Assembly: GCA_900095095.1 (NCBI GenBank)
Contig: FMBT01000346.1
Location: 124,001-188,000 of the forward strand
Direction: 5' to 3'
Origin: Fragilariopsis cylindrus CCMP1102
Lineage: Eukaryota; Bacillariophyta; Bacillariophyceae; Bacillariales; Bacillariaceae
DNA length: 64,000 bases
The position numbers and the translations under genes were made by a program. The notes beneath the pieces were generated by a model. The model was not told the origin of the DNA, made no database searches, and was given only the letters and a program-made list of their open reading frames with translations. Shown one piece after another: positions 32,685 through 42,652 of this stretch. Positions within the stretch are counted from its first letter, which is position 1. The number at the start of each line of letters is the position of its first letter.

Positions 32685-33194
32685 GGACCATCTTCCGCTC
32701 GGCGTATTAAAAAAATTATTAAACATTACGAATTTCCCCTGGTACTCTTACTCGCGCGAGGCTAGAAAAATCATATAAGCAATCATTAAGCAATCATTAA
32801 GCAATCATTAAGCAATCATTAAGCTTAAAAACAATCATTAAGCTCATTAAGCAATCATTAAGCTTAATGAAAAATCATAAACCTAATGAAAAATCATTAA
32901 GCTTGATAAAAATCATTAAGCTAAAAACAAAAAAGCGCGGCATCTTTCGCGATAGTGCTTAATGATCATTAAGCTAAAGAAAAATCATTAAGGTCATTAA
33001 GCAATCATTAAGGTCATTAAGCAATCATTAAGCTTAATGAAAAATCGTTAAGTTTAAAGAAAAATCATTAAGAGAGATAATTGAAAAATTTGTCTTAATG
33101 ATTTTTCATTAAGCCAAAAAAATATTTTTGGGTTGCTAGGGGAATATGAGCAATTTTTAATAATTTTTTTAATTCCCCGAGCGGAAGATGGTCC
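32685..33194. mobile_element. MITE-like element with inverted ends and an internal ATCATTAAG array
   Basis: 510 bases with terminal inverted repeats of about 55 bases. Both ends start GGACCATCTTCCGCTCGG and share ATTAAAAAAATTATTAAA and TTCCCCT. The interior is almost wholly built from about a dozen ATCATTAAG units and their complements (CTTAATGA) in irregular spacing, with a central GC-rich patch (AAAGCGCGGC...CGCGATAG). No ORF. No clear target duplication was seen. It is probably a non-autonomous DNA element and lies between two genes. Confidence 0.7.
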
Positions 33195-33702
33195 TGAGAT
33201 TAATCGAGCATTAATCATAAATCAAATTGTGGCGCGCTTGGAATTCAAAACGGGACTGGATTTGATCACGGACACATAAAACTAACTTCTCATTCGATGA
33301 CAAATTCACTGTTAACACAAACGACAAACAAAATCAAACAAACGACGATGGCAACAACATTTGTGTGCTACAGTACTTATACTTGCAGGAGAAACACAAA
33401 TCAACTATTCACAACTTAACACATGCTAGCACTGGGACTTAAGATTAAGAGACGACACGAGAGAACAAGATCAATGTGAGGCCCATGCAGGTCAAATGTT
33501 GATTGAGTAGGTTGTCAAACACTCTAACTCTAACAAAACAAAACTCAAACGACACTCAAAAACATAGAACAAAACGAAATGAAAAATGATCTACTACAAA
33601 ATAAAAAACGTTTTTTCTCGCTATGATTTCTTGCCATAATAAAGTAGAAAGAAAATACAAATACAGATACAAATCAAGATCAAACAATCTATTCAATCAA
33701 CC
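33195..33702. other. Intergenic region upstream of the tandem-repeat gene
   Basis: About 500 bases, AC/AAC-rich and AT-rich, with no conserved ORF. Presumably contains the promoter of the gene starting at 33703. Confidence 0.4.
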
Positions 33703-34515
33703 ATGATGAACGTCAAACAAAAAGTTCAACGAATCGTCCTGTTCCTCCTCATCGCCGCCACCGGCTATGTTGTAGACGATTCTGTGAAGGCTTATTCTTG
33801 TAAAACTTTTTCTTCTACCACGACATCAAACACTGACCTCTTTGGGACTCCTTAGCAGCTACAGTCCATCGAACAGGTGGTCGACGGCGAAAAAGATACA
33901 CCTGTTAACTCAATGAATCCTGGTGCCATGCCAGATCATAGTGAGCTATTGAAACTATTGAAGCCATCACTTCCTTCCTCGATCGACAACTCGAAAGATA
34001 CTGCACTGTCTGACCTCTTTGGGACTCCTCCGCAGCTACAGTCCATCGAACAGGTTGTCGACGGCGAAAAAGATACACCTGTTAACTCAATGAATCCTGG
34101 TGCCATGCCAGATCATAGTGAGCTATTGAAACTATTGAAGCCATCACTTCCTTCCTCAATCGACAACTCGAAAGATACTGCACTGTCGAAGTCTTCTAGC
34201 TCCATGTTAAGCATTAAGGAGGAACAGAAGTACCTGAAGCGTACTAGAGAAGATGCTTATAACAAGCAGTTGGATTTCATTGTCAAACTAGTGACACTAC
34301 TAACATTTACAGTGGACTACATTGTTCCTGTAATCAAAGCGGCTATAATCAAAGCGGCTGTAATTATAGCGGCTGTAATCAAAGCAGGAGAAGAGGAGGG
34401 AAAAGGGAAGGAGGGAAAAGCGCAGGATGTACCTTCGAAAGGAAAAGTGCAGGATGAAGAGATTCCTCTATGTGTACGTTTCCTTCTCTTTCTCCTATTC
34501 CAGTACTTGAAGTAG
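33703..34515 (+). CDS. Secreted or membrane protein with a 59-residue tandem repeat and an in-frame TAG
   Basis: Starts MMNVKQKVQRIVLFLLIAAT, a typical signal peptide. The frame is stopped by TAG at 33853-33855, in the first of two nearly identical 59-residue units (DLFGTP-x-QLQSIEQVV ... DNSKDTALS). In the second unit the same codon is CCG (Pro). Downstream the same frame runs on to a hydrophobic, repetitive segment (IKAAIIKAAVIIAAVIKAG), probably a membrane helix, and stops at 34513. A further open frame (VLEVVIQFDQLDDKDKELL to 34688) could be joined only by a 32-base intron or a frame error. The function is unknown. With the TAG taken literally the gene makes only a 50-residue peptide. Confidence 0.55.
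33835..34188 (+). repeat. Two-copy 177-base tandem repeat in coding sequence
   Basis: Copies at 33835-34011 and 34012-34188 are nearly identical. The main difference is TAG versus CCG at unit position 19-21, with a few silent-looking changes (for example CAGGTGG versus CAGGTTG). Recent duplication is implied. Confidence 0.85.
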
Positions 34516-34985
34516 TCATTCAATTCGACCAATTAGATGACAAAGATAAAGAATTATTAAAGAAGCACTCGAAAGATGACTTGATTATCGAAACTAATTC
34601 CAAGGTCGAATTTATGACATACACATACATTGAATATCCAATTGACATACAGTTGAAAAATTTCGATTCATACCAGTTAAACTTATAAAACTCGAAATGA
34701 AGAGAAAAAACAGAATTCATAATAAAATAGCCCTCTATATTCTTATCATTTGATCCCAATATCCTCTTCTATATATCGTCTATCTTGTTTTTTGAGCGAA
34801 GTGGTGAGTTTTGGTCGATATTCCCCTCGGCATATATTCAAATTCAGTTTCGACTTGGACGGTCAAAGTCCTAATATTATCACAGCCACGAAGTGATTCA
34901 GTTCTTCCGCGAATAATGCAACGTTGAATTGAATCAAATGAATCACTTCTAATTCTAATCTAAATTCTTGTTGTTGTTACTATAA

Positions 34986-35579
34986 TCAAAATATATATAT
35001 AATTAAATTCACCATGAAATCTGTTTTATCGTTGAACCAGTAATCTGTATATATATCGTTGGACCAGTACCATGTAATTGTAATAATCCCACATAAAGCG
35101 AACCACACAGACAGATTAACATCAAAGAGACAGTAAAGATAGTATACCCATAGATATTGATGTAGTGGTGCTGGTGGACGGTATACCGTCTTCTTTTTCT
35201 GTGATGTTAATTTTTGATGACGACGACCACCCATTCGACGTCCTGCTTTAATTCTTTGTCGCCGCCGTGGTTTAAATTCGGAATCATCGAGTTTAGTAGT
35301 GGTAGTGATAGAAGTGGCGATGAAAGTCTCAGGAAGAGAGGACTGGGAGCCCAACAATTTACTGCTACCATTGCCACTAAGTTTAATCTTGCGTTGACGC
35401 AACGTTAAATCGTAACAGCTTTTGTTCGCACCACTTGCAGTTAAAAATGTTTGCCTTCTGCTGCCGCTGCCGCTACAGTCGTTGGTTACGGTACCAAAAG
35501 CGAAAGCCTTCGCAACGTTATCAGTATCAACTAATAGTAACAATAGCAATTGTAATTGTAACAGCAATAGTTTGCTCAT
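34986..35579 (-). CDS. Small plastid-targeted membrane protein, unknown function
   Basis: 197 aa from the Met at 35579. The leader is a Leu-rich hydrophobic stretch (LLLLQLQLLLLLLVD) followed by VAKAFAFG, an Ala-Phe cleavage context typical of bipartite plastid presequences in diatoms. A Ser/Thr/Arg-rich transit-like region and a strongly basic patch (KPRRRQRIKAGRRMGGRRHQ) come next. The C-terminus has two hydrophobic segments (LHQYLWVYYLYCLFDVNLSV, WFALCGIITITWYW). I do not recognise the family. The ORF is intact. Confidence 0.55.
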   Translation of the reverse strand: MSKLLLLQLQLLLLLLVDTDNVAKAFAFGTVTNDCSGSGSRRQTFLTASGANKSCYDLTLRQRKIKLSGNGSSKLLGSQSSLPETFIATSITTTTKLDDSEFKPRRRQRIKAGRRMGGRRHQKLTSQKKKTVYRPPAPLHQYLWVYYLYCLFDVNLSVWFALCGIITITWYWSNDIYTDYWFNDKTDFMVNLIIYIF

Positions 35580-36422
35580 GGTTAGTATGTTATTTATATT
35601 GTTGTCAAAGGTCTATACGGTATGTTCGATGTTCAACTAATAATTTATGACTTTTTGTGACGTTTCTCGTTTTCTTCACCTCATCAAACCAGTGTAAGCA
35701 AGAAAAGTGTGGTGAATTCAATTCCTTCCGCTACACGTACCACCGGTAAGAAGTTCCCAAATTAGCGTGGACGGTAGAGTAGAGACGGAGACTTCTTCCT
35801 TAATACAGTATGTGAATTTTGGCATTCATTGATTAAATCGAACGTTCCGTGATGTTGATTGAGGCGTTGAGACTGTACTAGTATTGAAGAACATACCGAT
35901 TTTGCACGTGAAGTATCATATATTAGTGTATCTAGTGATGCAATAATTGGGGTATAAGTTATTCTATCGCGCATTCAGTCATGGATGATTGAGTCCTGGT
36001 ACAAGTGAAATCCCGGTACAAGTGAAAGTCGCTAGTATTGGTTTACACTCCACTGGATTCCAAACATGCGCCGTGTTGGTTTACAACCACTCCAACTACT
36101 ACTACACTATCATGCAATATCACTGGACTCAATATCTCTGTCTCTCGAGTTCACTTCTAGCTAGTACTCTAATTTCTACTTTAGTCTAAACCTATTTGAC
36201 TACTTACTGCTTGTAACTCTCTATTAAAGCAGATAGAATGATTACAATTCACTGCATGTCTTCTCCAAGCAACACAAGAGACAGTCAAGCTTCTACTTCA
36301 TCCCGTTGTCAAAGTTTTATCTTGACGGGAAAATTTGAGTTAAAAACTGTATTAACGTTCCGCGTCTTCAATAGAAACTTCAACGTATCTAGTTCTTTTA
36401 TTCATATTAGCTCTACAAGTAT
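35580..36422. other. Intergenic region upstream of the truncated monooxygenase
   Basis: About 840 bases. A minus-strand frame at 35974-35762 (MRDRITYTPIIASLDTLIYD..., 70 codons) is possible but unsupported. There is a short tandem repeat of ggtacaagtgaaa at about 35998-36025. The missing N-terminal half of the adjacent monooxygenase is not present here in any frame I could read. Confidence 0.4.
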
Positions 36423-37330
36423 GTGGAGGATCTTTTTTGGAAGAGAATTGAGTTAATTAACAAAGTGTATGATGGCTATTATTGCCAGCTAGTTTTTATA
36501 GTTTACTTGTATAATTATGGAAACAATTGTTGGACGAATGCACAGAATCCATCGAAACAATTTGGATTACGAAAATATATAACACCTTCAACAGGATTAC
36601 GAATTAAAGGATTACGGTTGAAACCCAATTTTACAATTCCAATGGGAATTGGTAAAGGAAATGAAAATGAGGAAAAAGGAGGAGAAGAAGAAGAAGAAGA
36701 AGAAGTAACATCAACAGAAGAAGAGAATAGTAATAACAACAACAATAAACAACAACAACAACAACAACAACAAGACCAACTTCCTCTCGATCTTCGATAC
36801 AATTACCAATTACAGTCAATAGCGACAGGTCCTATAGATAAACTAAATTTAATTGTTCTCCCACAAAAGTTAGAAACAGGAAATGGTTTGTCATTGAATA
36901 TTTGTACATTGCCAGATCATGATTTATGGAATTCAGATAAGATACGGGTTGATGATGGAGGTAGGTCTGTAAAAGAATATTTTACAAAATTATTTCCACG
37001 ATTTGATATGAATCAAATTGTGGACGATGAAGAATGGGATTTGTTTGCATCATCCCAGGGTGCAAATTCCCACCTTGTCAATATTCACCATCGTTATATG
37101 TTTCATCCCCATCAACAACAGAAGAAAATGATAATAATAATGATAACAACAGCAGCAGCAACAACAACAGTGGTGGTAGTGGTGATGGTATTGGTGCGGG
37201 AGTGGTTTTGGTGGGAGATGCACTACACTCATTCCCTCCTGATTTAGGACAAGGTGTGAATGCAGCACTTTGTGATGTTATGATGCTCGGTAAATGTTTC
37301 AAGGATGTATTAGTAGCTCGCAATAATAAT

Positions 37331-37379
<49 letters not shown>

Positions 37380-37792
37380 GTGATAATAATATCAATGATG
37401 AGACGACAACGACGACAACGACAACAACTAGTACTAAGAAATCGTCATCGTCGGTATCAGTTGTAGCTCAGGCACTTAAAATGTATGAAACTACCAATGG
37501 ACCTGAAACACGTGCACTTATTGCATTGGCACGATGTGGAGCACCCTTTCAATACGAACAACCCTCAAGGATTATGAAATCTCGAAAATTGTTATGGACT
37601 GCCAATGTTGCATTACGGTTACTACTGAACAAAGTCACAAAAGGAATGTCACCTAAACCAGCTATCCTGTTAATGATGGATGCACGATTAAGTTTTCGAC
37701 AGGTAATGAAACGTGCAAATACGTTGACAGGTATCTTGTGGTCATCGGTTGTCTTAACATTTATTTTTTGGATGAAAAGATTTGTAGTGTAG
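36423..37792 (+). CDS. Kynurenine-3-monooxygenase-like FAD protein, 5'-truncated, one frame break
   Basis: The C-terminal part of a class A FAD monooxygenase. It reads FGLRKYITPSTGLRIKGLRL, then KLNLIVLPQKLETGNGLSLN, VKEYFTKLFPRFD, and after a single-base break near 37050 CKFPPCQYSPSLYVSSP, GVVLVGDALHSFPPDLGQGV (the GD motif that binds the FAD ribityl chain) and a final hydrophobic helix (LWSSVVLTFIFWMKRFVV), like the membrane tail of kynurenine 3-monooxygenase. Low-complexity inserts include Glu, Gln and 17 Asn (AAT repeat) runs. The N-terminal Rossmann GxGxxG region is absent and no clear ATG start exists; the frame opens at a GTG. It is therefore a truncated gene, or its 5' exon lies outside normal reach. 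KMO identity is moderate; a related FAD hydroxylase is possible. Confidence 0.6.
37316..37379 (+). repeat. AAT trinucleotide microsatellite in coding sequence
   Basis: About 19 AAT units, interrupted once near the start, encoding Asn in the monooxygenase. It is followed within 40 bases by ACG/ACA repeats that give a Thr run. Confidence 0.9.
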
Positions 37793-37972
37793 TAAAATTA
37801 TAGAAAAAAATACAAATACAAATATAAACAGTAATGAGAAGCGTTTGAATAGTTGTTAATACATTATTTCAATTATAAGTTTTTCGTACGATAATAAACG
37901 ATCATCTCAATACTTTTACGTACCGTATGACAATTACTAATGGTCGTTCCAAGCAAGTGAGGCACGATGATA

Positions 37973-39042
37973 TCAATAATGTTTGGTGATGACCGCCGCT
38001 TCTAAACCAATTTCAATGCTGGTCACATTTGGGAAGGGACTATGTTTGGTAATCAATGGTTTTTGCCATTCCACCAATTTGGAAAAAATTGTCGGATTGC
38101 CTTTCGTTGTTTCCATACACCCTCGTGTGCCTTGGACACGTAGTCCGGATGATGGTCCTCCTCCGGTATTGGCCTTCCAGGCCATACAGGATGAATGGAT
38201 GTCCTCAATGACATAAATTCCTCCATTGGAGACATATTGGACCATGTGAAGGAAGGTAAAAATCTGGTGCTCGTTCAAATGGCTGGCATCATCAATGATC
38301 ATGTGAACGGCAAACCACCACTATCACGATACACGCGAACTAAATCTTCGGTAGAACTGGCATCGCCAGAATGGACCTTCGTTGCAATCATCGGGTTTTC
38401 TTTTTCCCATTTTGTAGCGCATTCTGCATCGTATTCCATAACGTGCAAATCCAACTCAATGGTTGAGGATGATAAGAGATATCTCCATGCCAACGTTGAT
38501 CCACCTGGTTTATTTTTTATCATCCCGCCTATATAAACATACATACATACATCAAACAAAAGAAAGATTAACAACTGGATTTTAGAAAAATATGGTCATA
38601 TTGAAATGGTAGTGCTTTTTTAATCTTTGTTTATTATCCTTACCTCCCCCGGGGCGCATCCCAAGCCAATTTCTAGCATCCGAAATTTTCGTTTTAAAGA
38701 TCGTATCAGGATAGGACTTAAGTAACGGTGGTACATGATCTGGTATTTATGATTGGTACTTTTGTCGGTAAGTCCCCCACTCCCCACCTCAAACGCTTTC
38801 GCAAGGGAAATAGAGTGTTCATCACGGGCCCATTCAGGAACATTGTTGTTGTGTGAAGGATCATCTACTACAGTTGTTCCTTTGTTGTCTACCAGTAAGT
38901 TCTGTTGTTTCCCAACAATCAGACCCAGAATGAACATTAGAGCGTACATGGCATAATGAAACAGTAGTGTTTTTTCTTTGGTAGTTTTTTTTGTGGGAGA
39001 TTTGTCATCTTTCTTCGCGATGTTACGATGTCTTCTAATCAT
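37973..39042 (-). CDS. Membrane-anchored methyltransferase-like protein with frame breaks
   Basis: Starts at 39042 with a basic N-terminus, then one membrane helix (FHYAMYALMFILGLIVG), making it a likely type II membrane protein. The catalytic domain follows: NHKYQIMYHRYLSPI, then the SAM-binding motif LEIGLGCAPG, then across an intron (GTAAGG donor near 38649, acceptor TATATAG near 38526) NKPGGSTLAWRYL, LDLHVMEYDAECATKW, and after a break near 38300 FDMIIDDASHLNEHQIFTF, GGIYVIEDIHSS. These are class I methyltransferase motifs like those in macrocin/sugar O-methyltransferases, where D-D-A-S-H coordinates the metal. Substrate is unknown; a glycan target would fit the topology. A one-base mismatch at the intron junction and one missing base near 38300 interrupt the frame. 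Confidence 0.65.
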
Positions 39043-39175
39043 CGCTCAGGACCTAGATTAGGAGAGGTACTAGTCGGCCAATAATATTGTTTCGGACGAT
39101 GATTAGGGAAAGATAAGGAGATAATATATTGAATATTATATGTCTCACATACCGTATTGCTTGCGTACAGTATGT

Positions 39176-39384
39176 CTCCGTGTACCGTTAAGTGACTCCA
39201 CTCTATCCCTTGTAATTATTAGACGTTAAAAGCGTGTTGAACGCTTAAAATATTCGTAAAATATTCGCTTATTTTTATTTGTTTCGTACATTTCGAATTT
39301 TGTGGTAGATGTTTAGGGTTCAAAGCGCTTTTATCGTCTAATAATTCTAGGCGATATCACGCCGTTACTTAGCGGTTCACGGAG
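39176..39384. mobile_element. Short MITE-like inverted-repeat element
   Basis: 209 bases with ends of about 65 bases that match in inverted orientation (CTCCGTGtACCGtTAAGTgAC ..., then AATTATTAGACG-TAAAAGCG, with mismatches in lower case). The centre is AT-rich. No ORF and no clear target duplication. It sits in the shared divergent promoter region 39043-39541, so it may influence both genes. Confidence 0.65.
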
Positions 39385-39541
39385 GAAGTAGGGTAAAGTT
39401 TATAAGCAACAATCGTCGACAACCTATCCTATCTAATCAAAATTAACTACTCTCACCTCAATGTCGAAAACGATATGGTTCTAACTGCTACTTAATAATC
39501 AGCTTGTGCAGTAAAAACGGTGTGATCCATTCGTCGTGACG

Positions 39542-42501
39542 ATGAGTGTCAATGCTGATGACACCCAGCAAAATTCGATCAATAATAAGAATAGTAAACG
39601 ACGACAGCGACGTGTCTACCAGTATTATCAATTGGGTGCTCCAACACTGGTATGTGAAGGAAATCGCATCGATGATTATTCTCATTTTCGTACATCGTCA
39701 AAGAATCTACCAACTGACAAAGCAAGAGATATATACGAGGCGTGCAAGAGTCAGAATCGTGTCAGAGCACGTTGGCAGTACTCCATAGACGTTGATAAAA
39801 TCGAGTCCGTTACAGTACCCAACTTAACCTATGGTAGAAAAAATAATAGGAATAATAATAATAATAATAATCGAACGACGGCTGCGACAGCCAAATCCAA
39901 ATCCAAAATTTCGATGGATGATACAGAACAAGATACAGAAGATAATAATAATGATAGAAAGAGTAATTCATCTGGAAAATCTATTATTGAAGGTGATTAT
40001 GATGAGGAAGAGAAGGAACGCCTTCACTACAAAAGATGGATAGACGAGGAACAAGAACGTGATCGGCTCGTGATGTTGCTAGAAAATGATAGTCGGGTAT
40101 CAAGGCACAGAGAATGTATTAAAAATTATTTATCGTATGAGCATCCATATGTCGATGCAAAAATACAACATAGAAATTCAAAAAAAAGACATCACGCCAG
40201 TAATAATAAGGCTAAGAGTTATTGTCAATTGAAGTCAGTAATTTACTCGAAGAGTCAAGAATTCAGTAATAACTATCAAATCAATTCTGATCCATCATAT
40301 TTAGCTCCATTCGATCTTGACAGTATCAAGGAAGCTAGCAATTATAACAGTAACGGCACTACAAACTTCCGAAAGAACATTCAATCTGACCTACCAGAAA
40401 GGCCTTCTCAAGGAAACTCCCTCTTAAGTATCCCATGTCCGTGTCGACCTTGCTCAAATAAAAAAAATGAAAATGGTCGCAAGCAGGGCGGTTACGTTCT
40501 CTTACACCCAAAGGGATTCTGTTTGGAAAGACTATGTGTTTCTAATCTAATTCCTCCTACCGGTGAAGATAATGATGGTGATATTAAAAATGTTAATCTT
40601 AACAAAATCAGGAATAATAGTGAATTTCGTTGGAATGTAATCGCATCCCAACCTAATGAGATTTGCTTAGACGACACCATACTTGAGATTCGACAATGCG
40701 GAACTTGGAATGTTGACAATCCACAATGTGTATTTACTGTCCGAACATACACACATATAAGTGTTGTCAGTATTATATGCAAGAGACCAGTATTTGATGG
40801 ACAACAACATCAACAGCAACATTCATCTGAAAGTACTACATGTTGGGGATGCTATGTTCTAGAAGAAATAGAACGGTTAGATCATAGATCATTCTTCCCA
40901 AAGATCCCTTCCTTTCGACCTGTATCGTTAGCTTCTCATCCGCGGTACGGCAATGCCTTGGCTCCCAGTAAGTTTGCTTTCGTTAGTCACTCAGTGGGAG
41001 ATTCCGCTTCAACCTTCAATGTTATCCATAGCTGTTCTGGGGGAACAGGAGGGATTGTCACGAAACGTCACGACATAAATAATCTCAAAAGCATTTCTCT
41101 AATTGATTTTAACAGCACTAATCCCATGTGCTTGTGGTCAGTAGCCTCCTCATACATTCGTCCAGCATTGGTACCGGGAGCTATTTCAAAAATGCTTGGA
41201 CACACAAAAAGTCCATTCGGACTCGGTAGCTCTCTATACACGATTGATTTACGAAGTAATTCTGCTACCTTTCAATGGAGTCCAAGCGCTGAAGAGATGA
41301 CGACAGAGGGTGTTCATTCTATCAATGGGATTTTAACAGATTGGACTCGAGACCATATAGTGTGGGCGACTTCTACATCGGCTGGGAAAACGTGGGAAAT
41401 CGATGCAAGGATGCCATGTCAAACACTGAATACGTGGTCCTTGACCGCAGTTTGTGAAGCATCTAGAAATTTTACTATTCCTCGTAAGGGGCTCCACGGT
41501 GAAAATAGTATACTCTATAAGCCCCCTTACACTGTAATGATAGATACAATGAAATCAGCAGCTTAGATGATTCGCCTCTTATCAAGGTCGACACAGACTT
41601 TAATGCTAGCGGAATTCATCTGTTTCAAAAACCTTTACACAGACCAAGGTTTCAAACAGATAGCTTGGAGTGCATCGCTGCACCTGGAATACAATGTACT
41701 GATAAAACTAGTATCGCAACAAGTTCCTTCTTTGACTTAACAGATGTCTCAGACGACGTTTACACTTGTGGCATATCTAGTATAGGGTTTCCAATAAATT
41801 CATTTGTTGACGCGAATGAAAACATTTGGCAAGATTATCTTGAACATAAATTGAATATTTTATGTACTCTGACCATGAATAATAACGGAGATATCCATTC
41901 ACATTCACTACTGGAATGTGATGATAAGGTGGTACCCAACTGTTGTCGACTTGACGGCTTGCCTATCGGTACAAGTGCAATTAAGATTCCCAAAGAGCTT
42001 GATGGGAGGACGAAGTTCCTAGCAAATGGTCATTGGAAGCCAACAGGTGGTAGGAACCTAAACCTTTTTTTAAGCAACCTCTACCCTGTTCCTTGTAACG
42101 CAATGCTATCCCGTGAGAACGACGATGACGATGACCATAATGAGATTCTTCTAAATAATTCAAAGAAGAGCAAAATTGATGATAGTGTAGAAGTCACCCA
42201 AATAAGAAAAATGAACAGAGCATCTGCTGGTTTGATGATTAGTGAAGAAGATAGACCTCATGAGATGATTAATGACGACCGTTCTTTGATAATGCCAGTC
42301 TTATGCTCAAGTAAAATAGAAAGGATTAAGGTTTATGGGGGAAGGGACGATAACGACGACGTCCTGAATGAGAATGTAAACAGTACACGCAAAAATACCA
42401 GCTTGGAACGAACTGATCTTTCAAATAATGTTATCCAAAGCATGCTTAAAGAATGGGACACAACGTCAGAATCTGAATCTGAGTCTGAACAGCACGATTA
42501 G
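39542..42501 (+). CDS. Large protein of unknown function with beta-propeller-like middle
   Basis: ATG at 39542 (an upstream GTG is in frame but unlikely). It reads about 985 aa with one break near 41560, where the frame passes from MIDTMKSAA-stop to LDDSPLIKVDTDF. The N-terminal 260 residues are charged, with an Asn run and coiled coil (YKRWIDEEQERDRLVMLLEN). The middle has short beta-strand blocks (VFTVRTYTHISVVSI; FAFVSHSVGDSASTFNVIH; MCLWSVASSYIRPALVPGA; GLGSSLYTIDLRSN; DHIVWATSTSAGKTWEIDAR) like a degenerate WD40 propeller. The C-terminus ends in an acidic Ser-Glu repeat. Overall this recalls RNA polymerase I factors of the TAF1C/RRN6 type, but that is only a suggestion. It shares a promoter region with the methyltransferase gene. 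Confidence 0.6.
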
Positions 42502-42652
42502 TCACGACTATCAGCCTATACTAAAATATTTTTCTATACTAAAAAACGACTACTCAGATTATTTCGTACATTTGGGCAGCTTATTCTATAACCATCCAGT
42601 GCCTCTTACCGGGCTTCTGTAAGTGAATCGTTATCTGTTCTAGTAACATAAA

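Noticed and set aside
32781-33080. CRISPR array from the regular ATCATTAAG units
   Set aside because: Units are 9-10 bases, spacing is irregular, there are no unique spacers of constant length, and the host is a eukaryote. The unit is bounded by inverted ends as in a MITE.
1259-33855. Alternative genetic code with TAA/TAG as sense codons
   Set aside because: In-frame TAA (SAM gene, transposase) and TAG (tandem-repeat gene) hint at it, but intact genes (RPT2, DDM1, APC10, TIM13, PLD, GT41) contain no internal TAA/TAG and use normal stops.
34472-34503. 32-base intron joining the tandem-repeat gene to the frame ending at 34688
   Set aside because: It has GT and CAG ends and a pyrimidine tract and would restore phase, but 32 bases is much shorter than every other intron here (91 or more), so a frame error or chance is as likely.
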